Assembly (NCBI RefSeq): GCF_021869765.1
Contig: NZ_CP084580.1
Coordinates: 930,001 to 994,000, forward strand
From: Chryseobacterium sp. MEBOG06
Lineage (GTDB): Bacteria; Bacteroidota; Bacteroidia; Flavobacteriales; Weeksellaceae
Direction: 5' to 3'
DNA: 64,000 nt
The number at the start of each line of letters is the position of its first letter. Positions within the stretch are counted from its first letter, which is position 1. Shown in pieces: positions 33,910-43,500 of the stretch. The notes beneath the pieces are model-generated. The model did no database searches. It saw only the letters and a program-made list of their open reading frames with translations, and was not told the origin of the DNA. The translations under genes and the position numbers were made by a program.

Positions 33910-34926
33910 TTAATCAGTAATTTCTCCACAAAGGCTTCTTGTAAAGTTATCAGCGAAGCTTCCTGAGTAGCTTGGATTGCCTATAAGGTGCATCGCTTTG
34001 GTAATCGCTGTTTCTGCAGTCATATCTCTTCCGCTGATAGCACCTATTCTGGAGAAAATATTACTGTTTTCATACTTTCCAAATGAGATGCCTCCTGATA
34101 TACATTGGCTTACTACTACAATTTCAGTTCCGTTATTTCTGATTTCCTGAAGGGTTTCCTGAGTTTTTTCACTACTAAAAATGGTTCCCGAACCAAAAAC
34201 CTGCAGAATAAGGACCTTCATTTTGGGGATTTCTTTGAAGTGGCTCAGGTGCATCCCCGGAAAAATTCTCCAGAATAAAATATCTTCAGAAATATATTCA
34301 TCCACATGAAATTCTATTCTCGGATCACAACGGAATAAGTTGTCTTTAAGAATATTTAAATGAACCCCCGACTGTCCCAATATAGGATAATTCGGACTAG
34401 AATAGGCATCAAAATACTCAGCAGAATATTTCAGCGTTCTGTTTCCTCTTAATAATTTGTACTCAAAATAAATCGCAACTTCCTGAATAACTGCTTCGTC
34501 ATTCTCATAAAGACTGGCATAATAAAGGCTTGTCAGAAGGTTTTCCTTGGCGTCAGTTCTCAGATCTCCAATAGGAAGCTGAGAACCGGTCATGATGACA
34601 GGCTTTCTCAATCCTTTTAACATGAAGCTTAGTGCAGATGCGGTATAAGACATCGTATCCGTTCCGTGAAGAATCAGGAAACCATCGTAATCATTGTAAT
34701 TTTTAAGAATATAATTGGCGATAATCCTCCATTCTTCAGGCCCCATATCTGAAGAGTCCAGCGGTTTAGCAAAAGGATGAACGAAAACCTCACATTCCAT
34801 GAGCTTCATTTCAGGCATCTTTTCAAATATATTTCCAAAATCAAAGGCACGGAGACTTCCGGTTTCGTAATCTTTTTCCATTCCGATGGTTCCACCGGTG
34901 TAGATGAGCAGGACTTTTCGCTTCAT
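33910..34926 (-). CDS. ansA: Type I L-asparaginase
   Basis: 338 residues. Hydrolyses L-asparagine to aspartate and ammonia in the cytoplasm. Landmarks: LLIYTGGTIGM at residues 6-16 (first catalytic Thr), LILHGTDTMSYTASALSFML (second Thr-Asp pair), KPVIMTGSQLP, and CISGGISFGKYENS near the end. The length matches cytoplasmic type I enzymes; there is no signal peptide. Lies just upstream of tRNA-Ser on the same strand orientation and marks the return to core chromosome. Confidence 0.95.
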   Translation of the reverse strand: MKRKVLLIYTGGTIGMEKDYETGSLRAFDFGNIFEKMPEMKLMECEVFVHPFAKPLDSSDMGPEEWRIIANYILKNYNDYDGFLILHGTDTMSYTASALSFMLKGLRKPVIMTGSQLPIGDLRTDAKENLLTSLYYASLYENDEAVIQEVAIYFEYKLLRGNRTLKYSAEYFDAYSSPNYPILGQSGVHLNILKDNLFRCDPRIEFHVDEYISEDILFWRIFPGMHLSHFKEIPKMKVLILQVFGSGTIFSSEKTQETLQEIRNNGTEIVVVSQCISGGISFGKYENSNIFSRIGAISGRDMTAETAITKAMHLIGNPSYSGSFADNFTRSLCGEITD

Positions 34927-35007
34927 GTATTATTTTTAAGTAAGAATTGGAGCCTAATCAAGGTTCATAGCCCAAAATTACGTTAATTTGCAAAGATTTG
35001 AAAATGA

Positions 35008-35679
35008 ATGAAAGATTTAGCACAAACTTTTGAGTATTTAAAACAATTTTTAACAGAAGAAAGACTTGCGAAAATTGAACATTTCTCCCAGGAAAGCTCA
35101 GATTTTGTTCTTCCGGTAGTAGAAGATGTTTATCAGTTTCGAAATGCAGCAGCCATTGTACGCTCTGTAGAAGCTTGTGGTTTTCATAAAGTGGTGGCGT
35201 TACAGGAGGAGTATAGTTTTGAACCTAATCTTCGGGTAACCAAAGGAGCTGATACCTGGGTTGAGGTAGAAAAACTTCCCCGTAGTATGGAATCTTTTCA
35301 GAAGATTAAAGATAGAGGGTACAAAATTGTTGCAGTTTCCCTGGAAAACAACGCTAAAATGCTGCCCGAGTATGAAATTACCGAACCTATTGCTTTAGTT
35401 TTCGGAACAGAGATGGAAGGTGTCTCTCAGGAAATTCTGGATTTTGCAGATGAGACCCTGGCGATTCCCATGTATGGTTTTACAAGAAGCTTTAATGTTT
35501 CTGTAGCCGCTTCAATTTGTATGTATGAATTGAAACAAAAGCTTATAAAATCTGATATTGATTATAAATTAGATAAAGAAAAGCTTTTAAGAATGAAAAT
35601 TCTATGGGCGGTAAATTCCATAAGAAGCGGCCAGCAGATCTTTGAAAAATATCTCAGAGAGAATAATATAAAGATGTAA
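35008..35679 (+). CDS. trmH: TrmH-type tRNA 2'-O-methyltransferase
   Basis: 223 residues. SPOUT methyltransferase expected to methylate the 2'-O of Gm18 in tRNA. Motif 1 region YQFRNAAAIVRSVEACGFHKV (residues 42-62), motif 2 IALVFGTEMEGVSQEIL, motif 3 IPMYGFTRSFNVSVAASICMYEL form the knotted SAM site. C-terminal helix typical of TrmH. Transcribed divergently from asparaginase; ends at a shared terminator. Confidence 0.93.
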   Translation: MKDLAQTFEYLKQFLTEERLAKIEHFSQESSDFVLPVVEDVYQFRNAAAIVRSVEACGFHKVVALQEEYSFEPNLRVTKGADTWVEVEKLPRSMESFQKIKDRGYKIVAVSLENNAKMLPEYEITEPIALVFGTEMEGVSQEILDFADETLAIPMYGFTRSFNVSVAASICMYELKQKLIKSDIDYKLDKEKLLRMKILWAVNSIRSGQQIFEKYLRENNIKM

Positions 35680-35757
35680 TGGTTCGGTCTTTAATATGAT
35701 GACGAACTTATCATGATAAAAACTTTCTTTATCAAAAATATAAAAGAAAATATTGAA

Positions 35758-35800
35758 AAATAAATGGGAAATTAATAGATATTAATTTCCCATTTATTTT
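35758..35800. terminator. Bidirectional terminator
   Basis: AAATAAATGGGAAATTAAT, a short loop, then the inverse arm ATTAATTTCCCATTTATTT, between convergent genes. A long near-perfect stem. Confidence 0.85.
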
Positions 35801-35809
35801 GACTTTGAT

Positions 35810-36322
35810 CTAATCTGTATTACCCCAGAAGCTCCATTCGGTGCCGTTATAAAAACAGACCAGTTTAGCTGTAGGATCATAGCACATCATTCCTGCTGCC
35901 GGAGATTTTACATTGAACGCCGGATTTATTACTTTTGGAAGAATTAATGCTTTGTCGGTTGATTCCAATATCAAAACGCCTCTTGCAGAGGAATCCGGCG
36001 CTCCCATAATTACTCCTTTGGATCTGTTCTGTTCTGAGCCCGGCAACAGTGCTTTTGATACTCCGGCCGCGTTAGTTAGATCTATCCAGCTACTGCCGTT
36101 ATGAAACTTTACTTTAGACGCGGCTCCGTCGAATACAAATGTCCCTCCGGAAGTTCCAGACATTGCAGCGGCATTTTGTACCTGAGGAAGAATAATCCCT
36201 TTTGTAGTTCCGGATGGAAAATCAAGAAGTCCGCTGCCATCTATTGTACTCTTCTCAATGCCAATCTGAGCACTTACGGCCGTTGATAATGCTAACGCTA
36301 ATATGTTCAATTTATAGTTCAT
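35810..36322 (-). CDS. Secreted protein with C-terminal 'YNGTxW' domain
   Basis: 170 residues with an N-terminal signal peptide (LNILALALSTAVSAQIG). Repetitive structure: each half resembles phage-tail or adhesin head repeats (SKVKFHNGSSWIDLTN and AKLVCFYNGTEWSFW, each after a short Asp/Gly loop). The same end is found on the larger gene at 36325 (VCLKVYNGTKWYCI). The gap to that downstream gene is only 2 bases, so they form one operon. A surface or fibre-like role is plausible; not experimentally known. Confidence 0.6.
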   Translation of the reverse strand: MNYKLNILALALSTAVSAQIGIEKSTIDGSGLLDFPSGTTKGIILPQVQNAAAMSGTSGGTFVFDGAASKVKFHNGSSWIDLTNAAGVSKALLPGSEQNRSKGVIMGAPDSSARGVLILESTDKALILPKVINPAFNVKSPAAGMMCYDPTAKLVCFYNGTEWSFWGNTD

Positions 36323-36324
36323 GA

Positions 36325-38355
36325 TTAATTACAGGTTTGGTTAATACAGTACCACTTGGTTCCATTATACACTTTCAGACATACATCATCAGTATCAAAA
36401 ACAATCATTCCGTCCACCGGATTTTTAATCGATGCTTCAGGATCAGGTATTCTCGTGATCACCATACCTTTATCATTGGATTCAAGAGCTATAAAACCAT
36501 TGTTAACATCCGCAGGCCAGTTGGGGCTGCTATGTACTTCCCTTGTTGATATACCGATCTTTGTGATTTCAGGAGTTCCAGTTGCGCCAGCTTTATAACA
36601 CGGGCATGCAAAAGATTTCACAACATTGGAATAAAGAGTACATCCACCGGGAACATTCACAATCACATTGTATTCTGCGGCTGAAGTATCTGCCAAAGGA
36701 ATCGCGTACGTATTAGAAGTGGCACCGGAAACAGGGCTGTTGTTTTTGTACCATTGATAGTTTCCTAATCCTGATGTAACCGATAAGATAGTGCTTCCGG
36801 TAGTAGAAGTACAAGGCCTCAGATACTGAGTATTCATACTTATGGAAAGAATCGGTGAAGTTCCGAAACCGGAATAATATCCACCGAAGCCTGCAGCGTT
36901 ATTGGCACCCAGAAGTTCTGCCTGAATAGTGCCAGCAGAGCTTATTTTTACATTTTTTATATTTCCGGCTGCCGGCACAGCATCTGCAATATTATACCGG
37001 TAACTTGTCCAGTTTGGATTTCCGGGAACTACCGCATTGGATATCGCCGTAATGGCTGTTCCGCCTACAGTTACAGTGGGAATGTTATTGGCACCGGTGG
37101 CTGCAAGCACCGCTAACTCAGTATTGGGGTAAATAGTGCTTCCAATTTGTTTGGCATCCGGAATCATATTTACAGAAGTCTGTCCAAAACATGAAATAGG
37201 AGGGATAAACATAAAACTGTTTGTATTTAAACCTGCACTTCCGAACAGTTTATGAAAAACATAGACTGCTTTATTTGTTTTTAAATACATATTTTTATTG
37301 GTGAAAAATGTAGCAGGTACAATCGCGTAGTCTCCGGCATTATTTAATGTATAATTCACTGCTGTATTGCCGTTCATACGTACGGTAGTGTTGGCTTCAG
37401 TGGCAATAACTATTACTCTTTCGTAAGCACCTCCGTTCCCCTGCATGACAATATATTCATTACCAAGCTGTTCTACAGGAACAAGCTGGTCTACTGCAAA
37501 ATCACGGTTGTCGGAATTGGTTCCTGTATCAATGCTGCCCTGCTGCATAAGCCCTCCTACCGTTACCGCGATATTTTTGTCAGCAGTTATTTTTGCACCC
37601 AGCCAGCCGGTATCCTGAATACTTAGTGTGCCTGTTTTTACCTTGGCATATAAAACAAAAGATTGTCCTTTGCTTAAAGTTCGGGTAACTGTATTTCCGG
37701 TGATTGGAGTCGTACCGGATCCATTGATGAATTCTGTGCCGGTATCTATATTGGATACTGTAATAACTGTATTGTCTTCAGTGGCCATAATAGAAGCCAT
37801 ATTACCTACTTCAGCTACTGAGGTCGTAAATTCGTTGGGTGTTCCTCCCCAGAAGAAATTTTTACCAAGGGCTACTTTTCCTTTTGTAAGAACTGATCCG
37901 GCCTGAGAACCTGATGCTCCTCTGTAATTGACAAAGAAGTTATCATTAGAGCGGAAGATCATACCACCGGTGTTGGCCGGAATGATCGTTCCTGCTTTAT
38001 TAGCCGCCATGGTGAGAGGGGTCTGCCCTGGAGGCAATATTGTATTGGATGTATTGATAACGGAAAGTCTGACCGGTTTGCTGTTGCTTACGGTCACAAC
38101 ACCATTGGTTACTACAGTTGAAGTTGCAGCAGTGATGTCATATACCGATAATCTTGGAATGGTGGTGTCATCTGCCAGTTTAATATTAACTGTAATATTC
38201 GTGGTAGACGGAGTAGACAGGTATACATACTCCTCTACAATGGTTGCTGTTGTATAGTCCCCAAAGATAATGGGCTGCAGATAATGAACCTTGTCAAGCT
38301 GTGAATGATAGAAATTAAATAGAAAAAATACTAGAAATAAATAAAAACGCCTCAT
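36325..38355 (-). CDS. Secreted IgGFc-binding-domain surface protein
   Basis: 676 residues. Signal peptide (YLFLVFFLFNFYHSQ). About residues 60-480 resemble the IgGFc-binding N-terminal domain: EDNTVITVSN, SKGQSFVLYAK, DFAVDQLVPVEQLGNEYIVM, NKAVYVFHKLFGS. Then an Ig-like or SprB-type strand with NYQWYKNNSPVSGATSNTY, followed by the C-terminal NPVDGMIVFDTDD...YNGTKW domain shared with the neighbour. The family is typical of exported adhesins of Bacteroidota. No T9SS sorting tail was seen. Upstream member of a two-gene operon with the gene at 35810. Confidence 0.78.
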   Translation of the reverse strand: MRRFYLFLVFFLFNFYHSQLDKVHYLQPIIFGDYTTATIVEEYVYLSTPSTTNITVNIKLADDTTIPRLSVYDITAATSTVVTNGVVTVSNSKPVRLSVINTSNTILPPGQTPLTMAANKAGTIIPANTGGMIFRSNDNFFVNYRGASGSQAGSVLTKGKVALGKNFFWGGTPNEFTTSVAEVGNMASIMATEDNTVITVSNIDTGTEFINGSGTTPITGNTVTRTLSKGQSFVLYAKVKTGTLSIQDTGWLGAKITADKNIAVTVGGLMQQGSIDTGTNSDNRDFAVDQLVPVEQLGNEYIVMQGNGGAYERVIVIATEANTTVRMNGNTAVNYTLNNAGDYAIVPATFFTNKNMYLKTNKAVYVFHKLFGSAGLNTNSFMFIPPISCFGQTSVNMIPDAKQIGSTIYPNTELAVLAATGANNIPTVTVGGTAITAISNAVVPGNPNWTSYRYNIADAVPAAGNIKNVKISSAGTIQAELLGANNAAGFGGYYSGFGTSPILSISMNTQYLRPCTSTTGSTILSVTSGLGNYQWYKNNSPVSGATSNTYAIPLADTSAAEYNVIVNVPGGCTLYSNVVKSFACPCYKAGATGTPEITKIGISTREVHSSPNWPADVNNGFIALESNDKGMVITRIPDPEASIKNPVDGMIVFDTDDVCLKVYNGTKWYCINQTCN

Positions 38356-38416
38356 GTTATAAATTTAAAGGCGCAAAAATATTTAAAATATGCTGGTATT
38401 TATTGTTTTGACTGAT

Positions 38417-39112
38417 CTATTTTAATCTGTAGTAATTCCACGCAGATACGAATACACCGGCTGTTTCGGTTCTTAGTCTTTGGTTTCCAAGTGATACAGC
38501 TTTTACTTTATGACCGGATAGATATTGGATTTCTTTTTCAGAAAAATCTCCCTCGGGCCCGATTAAAAAAGTCAACTGTTCCAGTTGAGGAATGTTTTTG
38601 AGTTCAATTCTTTCCAGATTCTCGTTGCAATGGGCAACAAAAGTATGTTCCGGGTTTATTTTCTTCAGAAAATCCGGAAGCCTCAGTACCTCATTGATCA
38701 CAGGAAAATGGAATCTCAAACTTTGCTTTGAAGCGGCAATACTCTGTTTTCTTATTTTATCAATATTGATGTTCTTGCGCTCCGTTTTTTCAGTGATTAT
38801 AATACTGATTTCCGAAATACCCATTTCCACAGCTTTTTCTACAAAAAACTCTATCCTGTCAATATTCTTTGTCGGAGCAATGGCAATGTGAAGTTTAGGA
38901 TTAAAGTCAGGCAGATGTTCCTGGATCTCTGCAACTTCAATACCTGCTTTTTTACCTTCTATAAAAAGTTTTCCTGAGGCAAGATTTCCTTTTCCGTCCG
39001 TTACGTGAATATCTTCACCCGTTCTCATGCGGAGAACCTTCACAATATGCTGTTGCTCCTCGTCGTTGATCGTAACTTTCGGACCTTCTATTTCTCCGTA
39101 AAATAATTTCAT
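38417..39112 (-). CDS. rsmE: 16S rRNA (uracil-1498-N3)-methyltransferase
   Basis: 231 residues. Methylates U1498 of 16S rRNA. N-terminal PUA-like part (HIVKVLRMRTGEDIHVTDGKG) and C-terminal SPOUT knot with FLIGPEGDFSEKEI and VSLGNQRLRTETAGVF, the SAM-binding motifs. Its start overlaps the preceding gene by ATGA. Last gene of the tsaD operon. Confidence 0.95.
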   Translation of the reverse strand: MKLFYGEIEGPKVTINDEEQQHIVKVLRMRTGEDIHVTDGKGNLASGKLFIEGKKAGIEVAEIQEHLPDFNPKLHIAIAPTKNIDRIEFFVEKAVEMGISEISIIITEKTERKNINIDKIRKQSIAASKQSLRFHFPVINEVLRLPDFLKKINPEHTFVAHCNENLERIELKNIPQLEQLTFLIGPEGDFSEKEIQYLSGHKVKAVSLGNQRLRTETAGVFVSAWNYYRLK

Positions 39113-39504
39113 ATATCCTGAGTTAAGAATGCTACTCCCGTTTTTAGGGTTGTGTATATATCGGTATCACAATTTCTGTAACTGCAAATAAAAATTTCTT
39201 CAATCCAGATATTGTTTATGAAAATCAGATTTAAGTATTCCTGTTTTCTCAAATTGTTTTTGATCGATAAATAATCTCCTTCTTTTGGAGTATAAGGAAA
39301 ACTGAAAAGATGCTCAGAATTTATTTTTTCCAGGATCTGATCTTTTATATCGTGGATATACCCTTTTTCAGAACTTGATGGAAAATAATCTACATAATTC
39401 TCCGTTTCAGCATTTTTTCCGGTAATTGTTTCTAATACCCAGTAATATTTTGAGTTCTTTTTAGAATGGGTTCCCAGTATTTTTTCTTCTAAAAGTATTT
39501 TCAT
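39109..39504 (-). CDS. Uncharacterised protein between tsaD and rsmE
   Basis: 131 residues, soluble, no signal peptide. Aromatic, charged strands (YYWVLETITG, LIFINNIWIEEIFICSY). Overlaps both neighbours by 4 bases (ATGA type), so it is an integral member of the operon. Family not recognised; translation-related context suggests nothing specific. Confidence 0.75.
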   Translation of the reverse strand: MKILLEEKILGTHSKKNSKYYWVLETITGKNAETENYVDYFPSSSEKGYIHDIKDQILEKINSEHLFSFPYTPKEGDYLSIKNNLRKQEYLNLIFINNIWIEEIFICSYRNCDTDIYTTLKTGVAFLTQDI

Positions 39505-40517
39505 AAATCATATTTTGCTGTAGCAGTAGTTCTCAGGTCTGTAAATTCGCCTCTTTCAAACTTCAGTTGTGCAACCATGGCGATCATGGCAGCATTGTCT
39601 GTTGTATATTCAAATTTTGGGATATAAATATTCCATCCCAGTTTTTCTTTATTATCTTCCATTGCCTTTCTCAATGCAGAATTGGCAGATACGCCTCCTG
39701 CAATAGCAACTTGTTTAACGTTCAGTTCTTTGGCTGCTTTTTCAAGTTTCTTCATCAGAATTTCAATAATTGTTTTTTGTACAGAAGCACAAAGGTCATT
39801 GAGGTTTTCTTTGATGAAATCCGGATTTTTTCTGACTTCTTTCTGAATGAAGTACAACACGGACGTTTTGATACCACTGAAAGAATAATCGTAGTTTTCT
39901 AATCTTGGTTTATTAAAGGTAAAAGCATCAGGATTTCCTTCTTTCGCCAGCCTGTCAATAATAGGTCCTGCCGGATAATCCAGATCAAATATTTTTCCAA
40001 TTTTGTCAAAAGCTTCTCCTGCGGCATCATCGATGGTTTTTCCGATAATTTCCATATCGAAATAGTCCTTTACCAATACAATCATCGTATGTCCGCCACT
40101 TACTGTAAGACACAGGAAAGGGAAGGTAGGCGGCACAGGATTTGCATCTTCGATGAAATGGGCCAGAATGTGGGCTTGAAGGTGATTTACTTCAATCAAA
40201 GGTACATTGAGGCTCATAGCCAGAGATTTAGCAAATGATGTTCCTATGAGAAGAGAACCCAAAAGTCCAGGTCCGCGTGTAAATCCTATAGCTGAGATAG
40301 CATTTTGTTGTATATTTGCTTGGGAAAAAGATTTTTCAACAACGGGGATAATATTTTGTTGATGGGCCCGTGAAGCCAATTCAGGAACCACACCTCCATA
40401 TTCTTTATGGATGGCCTGATTCGCGGCAATGTTTGAAAGAATAGAATTTCCCTTGATGATAGCTGCTGAGGTGTCGTCGCAGGACGATTCAATACCTAAA
40501 ATTATAGAGTCGCTCAT
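39501..40517 (-). CDS. tsaD: tRNA N6-threonylcarbamoyladenosine transferase subunit TsaD
   Basis: 338 residues. Catalytic subunit of the complex that makes t6A37 in ANN-decoding tRNAs, working with TsaB, TsaC and TsaE. Metal-binding NHLQAHILAH (His112, His116), nucleotide loops LGIESSCDDTSAAI and GFTRGPGLLGSLLIG, and TVSGGHTMIVLV are all present. C-terminal motif QVAIAGGVSANSALR and YTTDNAAMIAMV complete the ASKHA fold. First gene of the operon with the unknown and rsmE. Its start is only 4 bases from that of tamB on the other strand. Confidence 0.97.
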   Translation of the reverse strand: MSDSIILGIESSCDDTSAAIIKGNSILSNIAANQAIHKEYGGVVPELASRAHQQNIIPVVEKSFSQANIQQNAISAIGFTRGPGLLGSLLIGTSFAKSLAMSLNVPLIEVNHLQAHILAHFIEDANPVPPTFPFLCLTVSGGHTMIVLVKDYFDMEIIGKTIDDAAGEAFDKIGKIFDLDYPAGPIIDRLAKEGNPDAFTFNKPRLENYDYSFSGIKTSVLYFIQKEVRKNPDFIKENLNDLCASVQKTIIEILMKKLEKAAKELNVKQVAIAGGVSANSALRKAMEDNKEKLGWNIYIPKFEYTTDNAAMIAMVAQLKFERGEFTDLRTTATAKYDL

Positions 40518-40521
40518 AATA

Positions 40522-43500
40522 ATGGCAAAGTTAGAGAATAATAACGAGAATGAAAATAAAAAATCTATAGCTGAAAACCTAGGAGATCAGGTACAGAAAA
40601 CTGTAGATAATGTTGAAGGTAAAGTTCGGGAGACCGTAAAAGAAGCCTCTGAGCTTGCTTCAGATGCTATACATCATCCCGTAGAGACGGCTGGAGAGTT
40701 TGGGAAACAGGCAATGAAAGACGTTGTCAGCTATACCTGGTGGGCAAAACTGCTCCTGATTCTCTTTTGGTTAGGACTTTTCCTGGTGGGAAGCATATTG
40801 GTGGTTATCAATCTTCCGGTGACTAAACAATGGGCAGCTGATCAGGCACTTAAGATTGTTAATCAGGATTTTAAATCAGGATTTTCTACAGAAAGTGTAG
40901 ATGTTAACTATTTTGGAGATGTAACCATAAAAGGCTTAAAGGTCAAAGATTATAAAGGGTTTAATTTTATTACAGCCCGTGAATTCCGTGCCGATTCTGA
41001 CTGGATTTCACTTGCCGTAAATGCCATCTCCGGAAGCAGTAATTCTTTAAGTTTCAACTCTCTTACGCTTGTGAATGCCGATGTGAAAGTTATTACCTAT
41101 AAAGGGGACAGTATTTCAAACTTTGTCAGATTTACAGAACTTTTTGATAACGGAAAGAAAAGAGATCCCAGTAAACCTCCTTTTCAGCTGAATTCCAGAG
41201 TGCAGATTATCGATTCTAAAGTATCCATCATTAACGAAAACTCCGAGGGAGAACATGGAAAATGGCTTACTGCTACAAAATTTAATCTGAAAGCACCCAA
41301 TGTAAAGGTCAATGGCCCGAATGTATCGGCGCTAATTAATAATATGTCATTTGTTACCTCAAGATGGGGTAAATCCCATATTGTGGACACTTTTTCCACA
41401 GAATTGTCTTTGACCAAGCAGTTTCTGTCATTAAAGGATCTTACTTTAAATACAGATCATACCTTACTTCAGGGAAATATTAAATTTAACCTTCATGACG
41501 GCTCATGGTCTGATTTTGCAGACAGGGTTCGATGGGATATGAAGATTGATCAGGGCAGCGAGATCAGTGGATATGATATCAGCTATTTTGTAACGAACTG
41601 GGACAATATCAAGCCGTTCAATCTTTCAGGAACAATGACGGGGCCTTTGAATAAATTTCATCTGGAAAATTTTCTCATCAGAAATCCTGATGTTAATATT
41701 GCCACCAAAACATTGAAAGTAGACAATTTGCTGAAAGGACACTTTTCAATCGAAACCAAAGACCTTTCTACAGATTTTACCTATAAAGATTTAAAGGCAA
41801 TGATGCCTTCTTTCATCTCCAACAAGATGAAGAACTTTGCGGATGATTTTGGGAAATTAAAGTACAATGGAACCGCAAAAGTAAATCCGGATCAGATCTA
41901 TGTAGAGAACGGGAATTTAATGACCGGAATAGGGCAGGCGAAGATTTCTAAACTTACCCTTACAGGTTATAGTACGGCAATGCCTAAATACTCAGGCTAT
42001 CTTGATGTAAAAGACCTTAATACATCTGTGATTACCAAGAATAAAACAGTAGGCTTAATATCAGGTCAATTTGATCTTAACGGACAAAGCTTTGATGTGA
42101 ATACAATGCGTCTGACTACGAAATCTAAGATTACGAGTGTTGAAATTATGGATAAAACCATTAATAACCTCTATCTGGATGGGTTGCTGGACCATAAAAA
42201 ATACAACGGACTCATTACCGTTAATGATGAACAGGCAAAAGCAACGATCAAAGGTTTAATAGATTTCAGCACTTCTAAAGTAGCGATGGATGTGAATGCC
42301 GATGTGAGCTACCTGAATATGAATTATTTTACCGGTAAACCGGGCAGTCAGGTGGTAAGCGGACAGGTTGAAGGGAAAATGTCAATGTCTTCCATCAATG
42401 ACCTTACGGTGGATGTGAATGCCAATAATCTTCATTTTGCAACCGCTACCCAGAAATATGATATTCCGACGGCAAAGCTAAAAACATTTATTACTGCAGA
42501 TGGCCGCGTTATCGATGTAGATGCTCCGGGAGCCGCTACTGGAAAGATATCCGGGAGATACAGCCTTGCAGATCTTGTAGGAATGGTGGAAAATGGAATG
42601 GGTAGAATATTGGTAGGGCCTCCTCCCAGAAAATTATATCACGGACAGAATTTTACCCTGAACTTTGATGTTCAGCAGGGATTGGTCAATTATTTCTTAC
42701 CCGAACTGAAGCTGCCTCATGGAGCGGTTGTAGAAGGGGGGTATGATGGAAACTCCAATAATCTTACGCTGAATCTTGATGCTGCTTCTTTAAAGTATAT
42801 TATGACGAAAGAAGATGAAATTACCGATGCAGATAAAGCATTGGCAACTTCTAATCCTGATTATAAAATTCACGAGAGAAAAAATATTAACAAAGACAGT
42901 GCGATGGTAGATAGTGTTAAAATAAGAATTAACACCGCCAACCTTAATCAACAGCTGTATGCTAAGATCAACAGGGCAGAATATAATAAGAATATCATCA
43001 AAGACTTCGAGCTCAAAGGAAGTAATGAAAATGGAAATACACTCCATCTTGCTACAATATTTAAGCATGGAAGCCCTGATGATGAAATTAACGAAAAGCT
43101 TAAAGACTATGCTATTAATGTAGATCAGTCCACTGATGCTGCTGGTGACTATGTATTTAAATTCGAACCTACAGAAGTAAAATTCAATGAAGTGACCTGG
43201 GCGGTTGATACCAGCCCGGAACTTAATCACTCTATTACCTATAGAAAGAAAACCGGAGATTTTGATATCCGGAATCTGAGAGTTTATTCAGATAAAAGTG
43301 CTCTGTTTATTAAGGAAGCCCAGTTTAAATCAGCGAAAGATTTCTATGTAGATGCTGATATTAATGAGTTTGCTATAGAAAAACTTCTTGACATGCAGTC
43401 AGGAGGAAACAGTATGGATATCAAAGGGCTCGCCAATGGAACTGTAAAGATCAAAATGGATAAGAGTACCTTGCAGCCTCTGGTAGATCTTAACATTGAT

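Noticed and set aside
36337..38257. Several long plus-strand frames across the IgGFc-domain gene
   Set aside because: All are antisense to a Gly/Thr/Ala-rich coding sequence that by itself produces few stops on the other strand.
40429..40521. N-terminal extension of TamB by 31 residues
   Set aside because: It lies wholly inside tsaD on the opposite strand; the ATG at 40522 gives a normal start.
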